From CAVVTR01 sp963751245 (GTDB taxonomy: Bacteria > Acidobacteriota > Thermoanaerobaculia > Thermoanaerobaculales > Thermoanaerobaculaceae), in assembly GCA_963751245.1 (NCBI GenBank), contig CAVVTR010000008.1, positions 372,001 to 436,000 of the forward strand: a stretch of DNA of 64,000 nucleotides, in the 5' to 3' direction. Positions 9,263-16,636 of the stretch are shown here, piece after piece. The stretch's first letter is position 1. Every line of letters starts with the position of its first letter. The position numbers and the translations under genes are program-made. The notes under the pieces are model-generated. The model worked only from the letters and a program-made list of their open reading frames with translations, made no database searches and had not been told where the DNA came from.

Positions 9263-9714
9263 TGCAGCCCGTCCACCTTCAAGCCGACCACCGTGACCTC
9301 CCGGCGCCCGACCAAGAACCCCCGGCGGGAGCTCACCGTCACCGTGATCTCCTTGATCCGTCCCAGCCCCGCGGTCAGCGGGGTCGACAGGTCCGTGTCC
9401 GGATCGCCGCTGTCCGACAGGGCGAGCTCACGGACGGTGTAGGTCCGGGACAGCAGCGCGCCGGCCGGCTGGTCGTCCGGAAAGACCTTCTCGGTGGTGT
9501 CCGCGTCCAGCGTCAGGCCGGGGCTGCCGTAGGGCAGCGTCATGAGCGCCTCCAGCTTGTCCCGCGCCATATTGTTGATCCTGGTGTAGTCGAGCCCACT
9601 GGCGTTCATCCGGATGGACTCGGAGAACAGCCCGATGATCGAGAGGGTGACGATCGCCAGGATCGTCAGCGCCACCAGGACCTCGATCAGGGAGAATCCG
9701 CGCCGGTCTCGCAT
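9259..9714 (-). CDS. pilV: PilV-like minor pilin
   Basis: 151-residue prepilin with an eight-residue class III leader (MRDRRGFSLIE): cleavage after Gly, Phe+1 and Glu+5 kept, then helix VLVALTILAIVTLSIIGLF. ATG 9714 is preferred over an upstream start because it overlaps the fimT stop (TGATG) and gives the normal leader length. PilV proteins join the PilVWX-FimU tip complex of type IV pili. Assignment to PilV rather than GspI/J comes from its place between the GspH/FimT-type and PilW-type genes and the pilY1 at the end of the operon. Confidence 0.85.
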   Translation of the reverse strand: MRDRRGFSLIEVLVALTILAIVTLSIIGLFSESIRMNASGLDYTRINNMARDKLEALMTLPYGSPGLTLDADTTEKVFPDDQPAGALLSRTYTVRELALSDSGDPDTDLSTPLTAGLGRIKEITVTVSSRRGFLVGRREVTVVGLKVDGLQ

Positions 9715-10325
9715 CAGTACACCCACCTCCACTCGCCCTCGCGCTCGGGTCCGATCCACTCGTCCGTCGTGCCCGGCACGTTCTTCTCGCGCTTCACGGC
9801 CCCGGAGCCGAGGAAGGCGAGGCGCATGTAGTTGCCCATGGCGTCACCCAGGTACACCTGCTCGCCCGCGACGGTGGAGAGGTTCCCCGACGGCGTGTAC
9901 GTCACCAGACCGCCGCTGGGCACGGGCTCGCCGCTCCCCGGCCGCCGGAACGCCAGGGTCCTGGGGAGCGCGTACCCCCCCAAGAACTCGTCGCCGCTGC
10001 TGAAGGACCCGTTGTTGTCCTGGTCGACGTACCCCACCACGGCGTTGCTGCCCAGGTAGCCCGCGGCGGGGCTCGACACGAGGTCGGCGTAGGTCTTCCC
10101 CGCCTCGATGAAGACCAGCACCCCGGGACGCTGGGAGTTGATCCCCCGCAGCCGGACCATCGACGTCATGCGCTCGATGTCCCGCACGGGGCCCAGCACG
10201 CGGCTGCGGACCAGGTACTGCCGCAGGTTCGGGAGGGAGACCGCCAGCACGATGCCCAGCACCGCCAGGACGACGAGGCCCTCGGTGAGGGTGAAGCCCC
10301 GACATGACGACCGTTTGTCTCGCAT
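9714..10325 (-). CDS. fimT: FimT/GspH-type pseudopilin
   Basis: 203-residue pseudopilin; first gene of the minor-pilin operon. ATG 10325 yields leader MRDKRSSCRG before FTLTEGLVVLAVLGIVLA, the prepilin cleavage and helix motif. The remainder resembles GspH/FimT folds, which lead the minor-pilin complex and in some species bind DNA during uptake. No Shine-Dalgarno is visible before either possible ATG, unlike the rest of the operon, and a sigma-54-like promoter lies only 15 bases upstream, so this gene may be translated from a nearly leaderless message. Exact family (FimT versus GspH) is uncertain. Confidence 0.85.
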   Translation of the reverse strand: MRDKRSSCRGFTLTEGLVVLAVLGIVLAVSLPNLRQYLVRSRVLGPVRDIERMTSMVRLRGINSQRPGVLVFIEAGKTYADLVSSPAAGYLGSNAVVGYVDQDNNGSFSSGDEFLGGYALPRTLAFRRPGSGEPVPSGGLVTYTPSGNLSTVAGEQVYLGDAMGNYMRLAFLGSGAVKREKNVPGTTDEWIGPEREGEWRWVY

Positions 10326-10339
10326 ACGGGATGCATCCG

Positions 10340-10355
10340 AGCAAGAGTGATGCCA
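10340..10355 (-). promoter_or_regulatory. Candidate sigma-54 (RpoN) promoter of minor-pilin operon
   Basis: On the minus strand TGGCATCACTCTTGCT has GG and GC separated by exactly ten bases, the fixed spacing of -24/-12 promoters, and matches TGGCA and TTGCW. Type IV pilin genes are RpoN-dependent in several bacteria. Predicted transcription start is about 10329, four bases before the fimT ATG. No activator site was identified, and a chance match is possible. Confidence 0.5.
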
Positions 10356-10480
10356 TGTCAAGGAAGATTCCGCAACGAAAGGCCTTACACCATTCTCCCT
10401 GAAACGGCCGGTTCGTCATCCCACAGTAATGGCACCGAAGTGCGACATCCGGGAACGTCTCGGCGGGCCCGGGACGCAAC

Positions 10481-10507
10481 GACGCCCCGGCCGCTGGCCG
10501 GGGCGTC
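10481..10507. terminator. Hairpin terminator after OmpA-like gene
   Basis: Perfect 12-bp stem GACGCCCCGGCC / GGCCGGGGCGTC with a 3-base loop, 30 bases past the stop codon of the OmpA-like lipoprotein gene. There is no clear T-run, as is common in very GC-rich genomes. Confidence 0.75.
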
Positions 10508-10536
10508 GGGAACAAACGGCTTCGGGTCAGTACGAG

Positions 10537-11178
10537 CTACTCGAGCACGACCAGGGTGACGCGGCGGTTCTCCGCGCGGCCGTCACGCGTCTTGTTGTCG
10601 GCGATGGGCTTGTACTCGCCGTAGGAGATCGCGCTCATGCGGTTCAGCGGGAACCCGTGCTCCATCGCGAGGTAGCGCATCACGGCCTCGGCGCGCTCCT
10701 GGCCGAGCTTGAGGTTGTAGGCCTCGGTGCCAATGCTGTCCGTGTTGCCCTGAACCTCGATGTAGACGTTCTTATTCATGTCCTTCACCTTCTGGGCGAA
10801 GGCGTCGAGGGCGGCCTTGGCTTCCTTGGAGATCCCGAACTTGTTGAAACCGAACTTGACGTCGTTGTCCGACAGGGTCTGCTCCCACAGGAACTTGCCC
10901 TGTGCGATCTTGCCGGCTTCCTCGGCACGCTGCAGCGCTTCCTTGGCGGTGTCGGAGAGCTGCGCGATCTGCTGGTTCTGCGCGTCGTCCGACTTCTTCA
11001 GGTTGGAGATGTCCATCTGGTTCGCCTCGACCTGCTTCTGGACCTCGGCGACCTTGGCGTCCTGTGCCTGGCTGGCCTTGGAGACCTCCTGCTGGACGTA
11101 CGTCTTGGTGGCGCAGCCGGTCACGCCAAGCGAGACGGCCATCACTCCCACGAACACACCCAACAACGACTTTCTCAT
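10537..11178 (-). CDS. OmpA-family outer-membrane lipoprotein with coiled-coil stalk
   Basis: 213-residue lipoprotein. ATG 11178 follows GGAGG by seven bases and gives a lipoprotein signal with lipobox VTGC (Cys22). Residues about 25-85 form a heptad-like coiled coil (KASQAQDAKVAEVQKQVEAN), like the murein-lipoprotein stalk. The C-terminal 110 residues are an OmpA/Pal peptidoglycan-binding domain with motifs VQGNTDSIGTEAYN and QERAEAVMRYL and terminal NRRVTLVVLE. It probably tethers the outer membrane to the cell wall. It is monocistronic, with its own promoter and terminator, and is separate from the pal gene of the Tol operon. Confidence 0.88.
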   Translation of the reverse strand: MRKSLLGVFVGVMAVSLGVTGCATKTYVQQEVSKASQAQDAKVAEVQKQVEANQMDISNLKKSDDAQNQQIAQLSDTAKEALQRAEEAGKIAQGKFLWEQTLSDNDVKFGFNKFGISKEAKAALDAFAQKVKDMNKNVYIEVQGNTDSIGTEAYNLKLGQERAEAVMRYLAMEHGFPLNRMSAISYGEYKPIADNKTRDGRAENRRVTLVVLE

Positions 11179-11251
11179 AGCCAATCCTCCCTTATCTCCA
11201 TGAATGCGGATCCTCTGCCTCTGTGTTCCACGAACCACGCTCGCTGTCCGT

Positions 11252-11281
11252 AATATTTCAGCTTCCAGCGAGGCTTGTCAA
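11252..11281 (-). promoter_or_regulatory. Sigma-70-type promoter of OmpA-like gene
   Basis: On the minus strand a perfect TTGACA (11281-11276) is followed after 18 bases by AATATT (11257-11252), giving a start near 11245 and a leader of about 67 bases before ATG 11178. The AT-rich -10 stands out in this GC-rich sequence. Confidence 0.6.
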
Positions 11282-11349
11282 GTGCTACCCCTCACAAACA
11301 CGAGCTCATCTCATGTTCTGGACGGGCATCTCCAGACCGCGCCGCAGGA

Positions 11350-12327
11350 TCAGGGAAGGGTGCCGGTGTACCCGCGACGGGTGACCACGTGGTACGGCCC
11401 GTCCACCGTCACCGCGATGGGACGCCACTTCACCGCACCCACTCCGGACGGCGTCACGGTCAGAATGTAACGCATGGTCAGCTCCCGGCGCAGCCTGGCG
11501 CCCACGGCCGGAAGATCGGCGACGTTGCCGACCCGGAGATACTTTCCTCCCGTCGCCGCGGCGAACCGCTCCAGCAGGCTCTCGTAGCTCTCCTGCCCCG
11601 CCTCCATGACCGGCGGGGGCTCGATGCCGAAGACGTAGAGGGGGTCGTTGAGAGCCTGGAGCACCTGGACGGCCTGGGCGGGAGTCATCCGCGACGCCGT
11701 GTCCACACCGTCCGTGAAGAGCAGGATCGCCCGCCGGACGTTGTGGGCGCCGTCCATGATCTCCGGCGCCGCCGAGACCACGTCGTACAGGGCGGTGGTC
11801 CCGTACCCCTTCACGCTCTCCAGGATGCCCGGAATGCGCCCGGGGTCCTCGCCGAAGCGCAGCCTACGGGTGACCTGCCCGGCGCCGAAGGTGATCAGGC
11901 AGGCCTCGTCGTGGGGCCGGAGCTGGTGGACGAACTCGTCGATCACCTGCCGCGCCCGCGCGAGCCGGCGCCCGGCCATGGAGCCCGACGTGTCGAGGAC
12001 GAACGCCAGGGAGAGAGGCAGTCCCCCCTCTCGCCAGAACGAGCCGATGTGGAAGGAGATGCCGTCGATGGCGAGGTGGAAGGCCTTCTCGTCGAGCGTG
12101 GCGACGAGCCGGCCGCGGCGGTCGTAGACGGTGACGGGGATCACCACCGAGGACACCGTGGCGTGGTCCTGGAAATCCGTGGGCGGAGCCGGCGGCTGCT
12201 CGGCGGCGGGGGTGGCGGCGGGGGCCGGCTCCGGAGGCACGGCCCGGACGGAACCCGCGAAGGCCAGCAGCACGCAACCCGCCGCGGCGGCCGGCCGCAG
12301 GCGGACAAGGGACCGCAGCAGGCTCAT
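11350..12327 (-). CDS. VWFA-related (Acidobacterial-type) secreted protein
   Basis: 325-residue exported protein of the 'VWFA-related domain, Acidobacterial' family. A signal peptide occupies about residues 1-30, then an Ala/Pro-rich linker. The pre-VWA strand region VVIPVTVYDRRGRLVATL is typical of the family. The VWA domain holds the metal-ion-dependent adhesion site DTSGSM near residue 110, followed by LLFTDGVDTAS. Such proteins are expanded in Acidobacteria and are thought to bind protein ligands in the periplasm or at the surface; no specific role is known. Three bases separate it from the upstream beta-barrel gene, so the two are co-transcribed. Confidence 0.88.
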   Translation of the reverse strand: MSLLRSLVRLRPAAAAGCVLLAFAGSVRAVPPEPAPAATPAAEQPPAPPTDFQDHATVSSVVIPVTVYDRRGRLVATLDEKAFHLAIDGISFHIGSFWREGGLPLSLAFVLDTSGSMAGRRLARARQVIDEFVHQLRPHDEACLITFGAGQVTRRLRFGEDPGRIPGILESVKGYGTTALYDVVSAAPEIMDGAHNVRRAILLFTDGVDTASRMTPAQAVQVLQALNDPLYVFGIEPPPVMEAGQESYESLLERFAAATGGKYLRVGNVADLPAVGARLRRELTMRYILTVTPSGVGAVKWRPIAVTVDGPYHVVTRRGYTGTLP

Positions 12328-12330
12328 CCG

Positions 12331-12957
12331 TCAGATCACGAAGGTCAGCCCCAGGCCGAACTCCCGGAACGTGATCCAGTCGTCGGCGCTGTCGCAGGCG
12401 TCCCACCAGTCGCAGTGGTCGCGGCTGTTGCCCACCCGCACGCTGTGGCCGCGGAAGTCCAGGCGCAGCGCCACCGACGGCGTGAAGAAGAGCTTGAGGC
12501 CGCCGCCGAAGTAGCCCGTGAACCTCGTGTCGGAGCTGAGCCCGGCGATATTGGGAGCGAGGTCCGTGGCGCCCACGCCGGCGTCCAGGAACGGCACTAG
12601 TCGGCCGTGGCCGAACGCGCCCTCGAACCCCACCTCCGCGGTCGTGACGTCGATTGTGCCGAGCTTCGACACGCCCCCGAAGAGGTCGCTGCGGCCCGTG
12701 ACCAGGTCCGCCCGCTCCCGAGCCAGGAAGCCCTCGACGGCCCAGTTCGGCGTGAGCTTGTAGCCCAGCCTGAGCCCGTAGGCGGGAGCGTCGTCGATGG
12801 TGACGTCGAAGTTGAACGCCCCCGTGGTGCCCCGCGCCAGCGTGTCGCCCCACCAGTAGCCCACGGTGGGCGTGAGCTCGATGGTGTTGGCCGTCCCCTG
12901 GGCGAACGCCCAGGGCGCAACGAGGACGAACAGAGCTCCTGCAATCAGCCTGCGCAT
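12331..12957 (-). CDS. OmpA-like/Opacity-type outer-membrane beta-barrel protein
   Basis: 208-residue exported protein. ATG 12957 is chosen because GGGGAAG lies ahead and a signal peptide follows (MRRLIAGALFVLVAPWAFAQ). The body alternates short polar and hydrophobic strands (LTPTVGYWWGD, AYGLRLGYKLTPNWAVEG, FTGYFGGGLKLFF) and ends in FGLGLTFVI, a strand pattern typical of small eight-stranded outer-membrane barrels. Two cysteines (DHCDWWDACDS) could form an external disulfide. It lies in an operon with the TlpA-like gene (one base between them) and the VWFA gene. Function unknown. Confidence 0.8.
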   Translation of the reverse strand: MRRLIAGALFVLVAPWAFAQGTANTIELTPTVGYWWGDTLARGTTGAFNFDVTIDDAPAYGLRLGYKLTPNWAVEGFLARERADLVTGRSDLFGGVSKLGTIDVTTAEVGFEGAFGHGRLVPFLDAGVGATDLAPNIAGLSSDTRFTGYFGGGLKLFFTPSVALRLDFRGHSVRVGNSRDHCDWWDACDSADDWITFREFGLGLTFVI

Positions 12958-12958
12958 C

Positions 12959-13474
12959 TCACTTCCCCTTTCGCCCCCCGCCTTCTTCGATGAGCTTCGT
13001 CGCGAGCTGCCGCATGTCCTTGACCGTGTCCGGCGAGTACCCCTGGTAGGCCCGCACCACACGCCCCTCCCGGTCCACGAGGACCGAGAACGGGATGCCG
13101 GTGATGCCCAGCCTCCGGTCGTCCTCGCGCGAAATGAAGTACACCGGCAGCGTGAGGTGCATGTTCTCCATGAACGCCTTCACGGGAGCCGCCGGCCCCT
13201 CCACGTTCACGGCCAGTACGGCCAGCCCCCTGCCCGCCAGGTCGTCGTAGAGCTTCTGGACCTCGGGGAGCTCCATGCGGCAGGGACCGCACCACGTGGC
13301 CCAGAAGTTGACCAGCGTCACCACCCCCTCGAGCTGGGCGACGGGATGCGGAACGCCCTGGAGGTCGGTGAGGGTGAAGGTCGGCAGCTCGGGACGGTCG
13401 GCGGGCACCGGCTGCGCCACGACCGCCGGAGCGGCGAGGATGCAACACAGGAGGGCGGACGCCAGGATCTTCAT
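12959..13474 (-). CDS. TlpA-like periplasmic thiol:disulfide oxidoreductase
   Basis: 171-residue thioredoxin-fold protein of the TlpA/ResA type. A signal peptide spans residues 1-20 (MKILASALLCCILAAPAVVA). The active site WCGPC gives redox cysteines 62 and 65 in NFWATWCGPCRMELPE, and the cis-proline loop is TGIPFSVLVDREG. Such proteins reduce disulfides in cytochrome c maturation or other exported proteins. ATG 13474 starts at the signal peptide; an upstream in-frame extension lacks export features. It is first of the tlpA-barrel-VWFA operon, so it may service cysteines of the downstream barrel protein; that link is inference. Confidence 0.88.
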   Translation of the reverse strand: MKILASALLCCILAAPAVVAQPVPADRPELPTFTLTDLQGVPHPVAQLEGVVTLVNFWATWCGPCRMELPEVQKLYDDLAGRGLAVLAVNVEGPAAPVKAFMENMHLTLPVYFISREDDRRLGITGIPFSVLVDREGRVVRAYQGYSPDTVKDMRQLATKLIEEGGGRKGK

Positions 13475-13495
13475 CGCTGGAATGCTAGCACGCGT

Positions 13496-13524
13496 TTGAC
13501 ATCCCAGAGGGCTTGAGATAGATT
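13496..13524 (+). promoter_or_regulatory. Sigma-70 promoter giving a near-leaderless transcript
   Basis: Perfect TTGACA (13496-13501), a 17-base spacer and TAGATT (13519-13524). The predicted start near 13531 is about two bases before ATG 13533, and no Shine-Dalgarno is present, so the dehydrogenase message may be leaderless. Confidence 0.65.
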
Positions 13525-13532
13525 TCACAACC

Positions 13533-14444
13533 ATGAGTGAACATGACCTTCGTCGCATCGCCGTCATGGGCGGCGGGATGATGGGACGCTCCATCGCCAC
13601 CCGTGTTTCACAGGCCGGCCTCGCCGTCACCGTCAAGGAGATCTCGGCCGCGCGCGCGGCCGAGGTCAGGGGCATCCTCGAGGAAGGCCTGCAACGGGAG
13701 ATCGAGCGCTGGGCCCTGACCGAGGCGGAAAAGCGGGCGGTCCTGTCCCGCATGGAGTTCACCCACGAGCTGCAGAAGACCGTGGGCGCCGACCTGGTCA
13801 TCGAGACGATCTCGGAGAACTTCGAGGCGAAGAAGTCCCTCCTGGAAGAGCTCGACGCCATCCTCGAGCCGCACATCCCCGTCATCGTCAACACCTCCAC
13901 CCTGTCGATCACCGAGCTGGCGCAGGGGCTCTCCCACCCGGCCCGGGTCCTGGGCATGCACTTCCTCTACCCCGTCACCACGACCCGGGTCGTCGAGGTC
14001 GTGCGGGGCCAGGTCACCAGCGACGCCGGCTTCGAGCTGGCCCGCAACTTCGCCCGCATCCTGGGCAAGGTCCCCATCGAGGTGTTCGAGTCCCCCGGGT
14101 TCGTCACCACGCGGGTCGTGCTGCCCCTGGTCAACGAAGCCATCCACACCGTGATGGAGGGTGTCGCCTCGGCGGCGGAGGTGGATCTCGCCATCAGGCT
14201 GGGGTATGAGTTCCGCACCGGACCGCTGGAATGGGCCGACCGCGTGGGCCTGCACAAGGTCCTCAACTGGATGGAGCACCTCTTCCAGGAGACCGGCGAG
14301 CCCAAGTTCCGGCCCTGCCCCCTCCTGCGCAAGCTCGTGCGCGCCGGTCAGACCGGAGCCCGGGTCGGGCAGGGGTTCTTCCAGTACGACGAGCAGCGCG
14401 TCCGCATCGGGCGCCTCCCCGACGACACCCCCACCTTGGGCTGA
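13533..14444 (+). CDS. 3-hydroxyacyl-CoA (3-hydroxybutyryl-CoA) dehydrogenase, divergent
   Basis: 303-residue soluble NAD-dependent dehydrogenase of the HBD/HAD family, which interconverts 3-hydroxyacyl-CoA and 3-ketoacyl-CoA. The dinucleotide fold shows MGGGMMGRSIA at residues 12-22. The substrate region keeps NTSTLSITELA and catalytic His143 in GMHF. Two positions normally Asn differ: HFLYPV instead of HFxNPV (Tyr146) and GFVTTR instead of GFVVNR (Thr193). The helical C-terminal domain is present. It is followed after 40 bases by acetate kinase, suggesting a shared acyl-CoA/acid pathway. The altered residues make the exact substrate unclear. Confidence 0.85.
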   Translation: MSEHDLRRIAVMGGGMMGRSIATRVSQAGLAVTVKEISAARAAEVRGILEEGLQREIERWALTEAEKRAVLSRMEFTHELQKTVGADLVIETISENFEAKKSLLEELDAILEPHIPVIVNTSTLSITELAQGLSHPARVLGMHFLYPVTTTRVVEVVRGQVTSDAGFELARNFARILGKVPIEVFESPGFVTTRVVLPLVNEAIHTVMEGVASAAEVDLAIRLGYEFRTGPLEWADRVGLHKVLNWMEHLFQETGEPKFRPCPLLRKLVRAGQTGARVGQGFFQYDEQRVRIGRLPDDTPTLG

Positions 14445-14484
14445 TGCCGGGCGCCCCGGCGCCGGGCAAGAAGGAGCAGAAGCG

Positions 14485-15750
14485 ATGAAGATTCTCGTCC
14501 TCAACTGCGGGTCGTCCTCCGTCAAGTTCCAGGTCATCGAGACCTCGCTGGAGATGATCGAGGCCAACACCGACCGCGCCCTCGCCCGGGGCGGCGTCGA
14601 GAAGATCGGCCTCTCCGACTCCCGCCTCAGCCTGGAGGCGCCCGGCCGCAAGGCGTACCAGGAGTTCGGCGAGATCCTCGAGCACCGCACGGCGGTCGAG
14701 CGGGTGCTGCGCGTGCTCACGGATCCCGAGCACGGGGTCCTCGGCAGCGTCTCCGAGATCGAGGCCGTGGGCCACCGCATGGTCCACGGCGGCGAGAAGT
14801 TCGCCTCGGCGGTGCGGGTCACTCCGGAGGTCGAGGCGATGATCGAGGAGTGCGTGGTCCTCGCGCCTCTCCACAACCCCCACAACCTTCGCGGCCTCCG
14901 CGCCGCCGCCGGTCTGCTCCCGGACGTGCCCCACGTGGCCGTGTTCGATACCGCCTTTCACCAGTCGATGCCGCCCCGGTCGTTCATCTACGGGCTGCCC
15001 TACCAGCTCTACACCCGGCACGGCATCCGCCGCTACGGGTTTCACGGCACCTCGCACCGGTTCGTCTCGATCCGCACCGCCCGGCTGCTGCAGAAGCCCC
15101 TGGAGTCGCTGCGCATCGTCACCTGTCACCTGGGCAACGGCTGCTCGGTGGCCGCAGTGGACGGCGGCCGCTCCGTGGACACGAGCATGGGCTTCACGCC
15201 CCTCGAGGGGCTCCTGATGGGCACGCGGTGCGGCGACCTCGACCCCGCCATCCTCCCCTGGATCATGGCCATGGAGGAGCTCACCCTCGCCCAGCTCAAC
15301 GCCATGCTCAACAAGCACTCGGGGCTCTACGGCATCTCCGGAGTGTCCTCGGACATGCGCGAGATCGAGGCGGCCGCCGAGGCCGGCAACCGGCGGGCTG
15401 AGCTTGCCCTGGAAGTCTTCTGCTACCGCATCACCAAGTACGTCGGCGCCTACGCGGCGGCCATGGGCGGGCTCGACGCCGTCACCTTCACCGGCGGCAT
15501 CGGCGAGAACTCCCCCCTGGTGCGCCGGCGCGTGGTCGGGCACCTCGGCTTCCTGGGCATCCAGCTCTCCGAGGAGCGCAACGCCACCGCGCCTCGCGGC
15601 GAGGAGACGCTGGTCACCGCCGACGGCTCGGCCGTGGCCGTCGCCGTGGTTCCCACCAACGAGGAGCGCGTCATCGCCCGGGACACCGTGCGCGTTCTGG
15701 GCGGCGTGATGCCCACCTTCGCCGTCCCCGGCAACGAGCCGCCGCGCTGA
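14485..15750 (+). CDS. ackA: Acetate kinase
   Basis: 421-residue cytosolic acetate kinase (acetate + ATP to acetyl phosphate + ADP), slightly longer than the usual 400. ATG 14485 has AAGGAG upstream and begins at the family N-terminus MKILVLNCGSSSVKF. Family signatures: GHRMVHGG, VFDTAFHQSMP with catalytic Asp, YGFHGTSH, CHLGNGCSVAAV, GTRCGDLDP with the catalytic Arg, and FTGGIGENS. It is in one unit with the dehydrogenase upstream and converges on the patatin gene with a four-base gap. No phosphotransacetylase gene is in the window. Propionate or butyrate kinase activity is a weaker alternative. Confidence 0.95.
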   Translation: MKILVLNCGSSSVKFQVIETSLEMIEANTDRALARGGVEKIGLSDSRLSLEAPGRKAYQEFGEILEHRTAVERVLRVLTDPEHGVLGSVSEIEAVGHRMVHGGEKFASAVRVTPEVEAMIEECVVLAPLHNPHNLRGLRAAAGLLPDVPHVAVFDTAFHQSMPPRSFIYGLPYQLYTRHGIRRYGFHGTSHRFVSIRTARLLQKPLESLRIVTCHLGNGCSVAAVDGGRSVDTSMGFTPLEGLLMGTRCGDLDPAILPWIMAMEELTLAQLNAMLNKHSGLYGISGVSSDMREIEAAAEAGNRRAELALEVFCYRITKYVGAYAAAMGGLDAVTFTGGIGENSPLVRRRVVGHLGFLGIQLSEERNATAPRGEETLVTADGSAVAVAVVPTNEERVIARDTVRVLGGVMPTFAVPGNEPPR

Positions 15751-15754
15751 GGTC

Positions 15755-16636
15755 TCAGCCGCGGCCGGTCAACGCCCGGCCCGCCGGGCTCGCGAGGAAC
15801 GCCCTGGTGGCCTCGGCTCCGGCCTCGACGGCCTGCTCCGCCGCCTCCAGGTCGGCCCAGTGGAGGTGGTTGACGGCGGGGGCGATGACGGCGTCGGCCT
15901 CGGCGAGAAGGCGACGGCGCAGCTCCTGCCACCCCATGGCGGCGGCACGGAACATGGCGGTGGGCGCCCGGTCCCCCTCGGCGTCCCCGCGGGGCATCCG
16001 CTCGCTCACCTCCACCGCGATCACCGGGGAGCCCAGGGAGCGGGCCGCGGTCACCGGGATCTCGGCGACCGCGCCGCCGTCCTGCAGGCGCCGTCCCTCC
16101 CAGGGAATCGGCGGCACCAGGCCGGGCATCGCGGAGCTCGCCGCCACGGCGCACACCAGCGACCCGCGGGAGAGCCATACCTCTTCGCCGGTGGCATGAT
16201 CCGTGGCCACCGCTACGAAGGGGACGGGCAGGTCCTCGATGAGACCGTCGGGAACGAACCGTCCGGTCCGCTCCAGGAAGCTCCCCACCGACAGCAGGCC
16301 GCGCGTGGACAGCATCCGGACCAGGGCGAAGCCGCGGACGGCCCGCCGCGCCACGCCCCGGAGACCGGGGGGCGGGGGCACGCCCTCCGCCAGGTCGAGG
16401 ACCGCCGGCATCACGCCGGCGCCCGCCTGGGCGCGGATGCGCTCCGTCGCCTCGGCCGTGCCGCACATCAGCCACAGGGCTCCCAGCAACGCTCCGGAGC
16501 TGGTGCCCGCGATGCCGGCGAGGCGCACACCGGCGCCGGTGAGGGTGTCCAGGACGCCGAGGTGGGCCGCGCCGCGGATGCCGCCACCCCCCAGCGCCAG
16601 CACCACGGAGGGCCCCTGCGCGAGGGGCTGCGTCAT
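15755..16636 (-). CDS. Patatin-like phospholipase (RssA/YlbK type)
   Basis: 293-residue soluble patatin-fold lipid acyl hydrolase. It shows the oxyanion motif GGGGIRGAAHLGV near residue 17, the nucleophile elbow GTSSG near residue 45 and the Asp of the Ser-Asp dyad in LQDGGAVAE. Length matches the RssA group. The start codon overlaps the stop of the upstream YqeB-like gene (ATGA), making it the last gene of the hpt-ridA-yqeB-patatin operon. Substrate unknown; RssA-type proteins usually lack a signal peptide, as here. Confidence 0.9.
   Translation of the reverse strand: MTQPLAQGPSVVLALGGGGIRGAAHLGVLDTLTGAGVRLAGIAGTSSGALLGALWLMCGTAEATERIRAQAGAGVMPAVLDLAEGVPPPPGLRGVARRAVRGFALVRMLSTRGLLSVGSFLERTGRFVPDGLIEDLPVPFVAVATDHATGEEVWLSRGSLVCAVAASSAMPGLVPPIPWEGRRLQDGGAVAEIPVTAARSLGSPVIAVEVSERMPRGDAEGDRAPTAMFRAAAMGWQELRRRLLAEADAVIAPAVNHLHWADLEAAEQAVEAGAEATRAFLASPAGRALTGRG

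Noticed and set aside
10356..10361. TTGACA on the minus strand upstream of fimT as a sigma-70 promoter
   Set aside because: No plausible -10 element occurs 16-18 bases downstream; the overlapping sigma-54-like site fits better.
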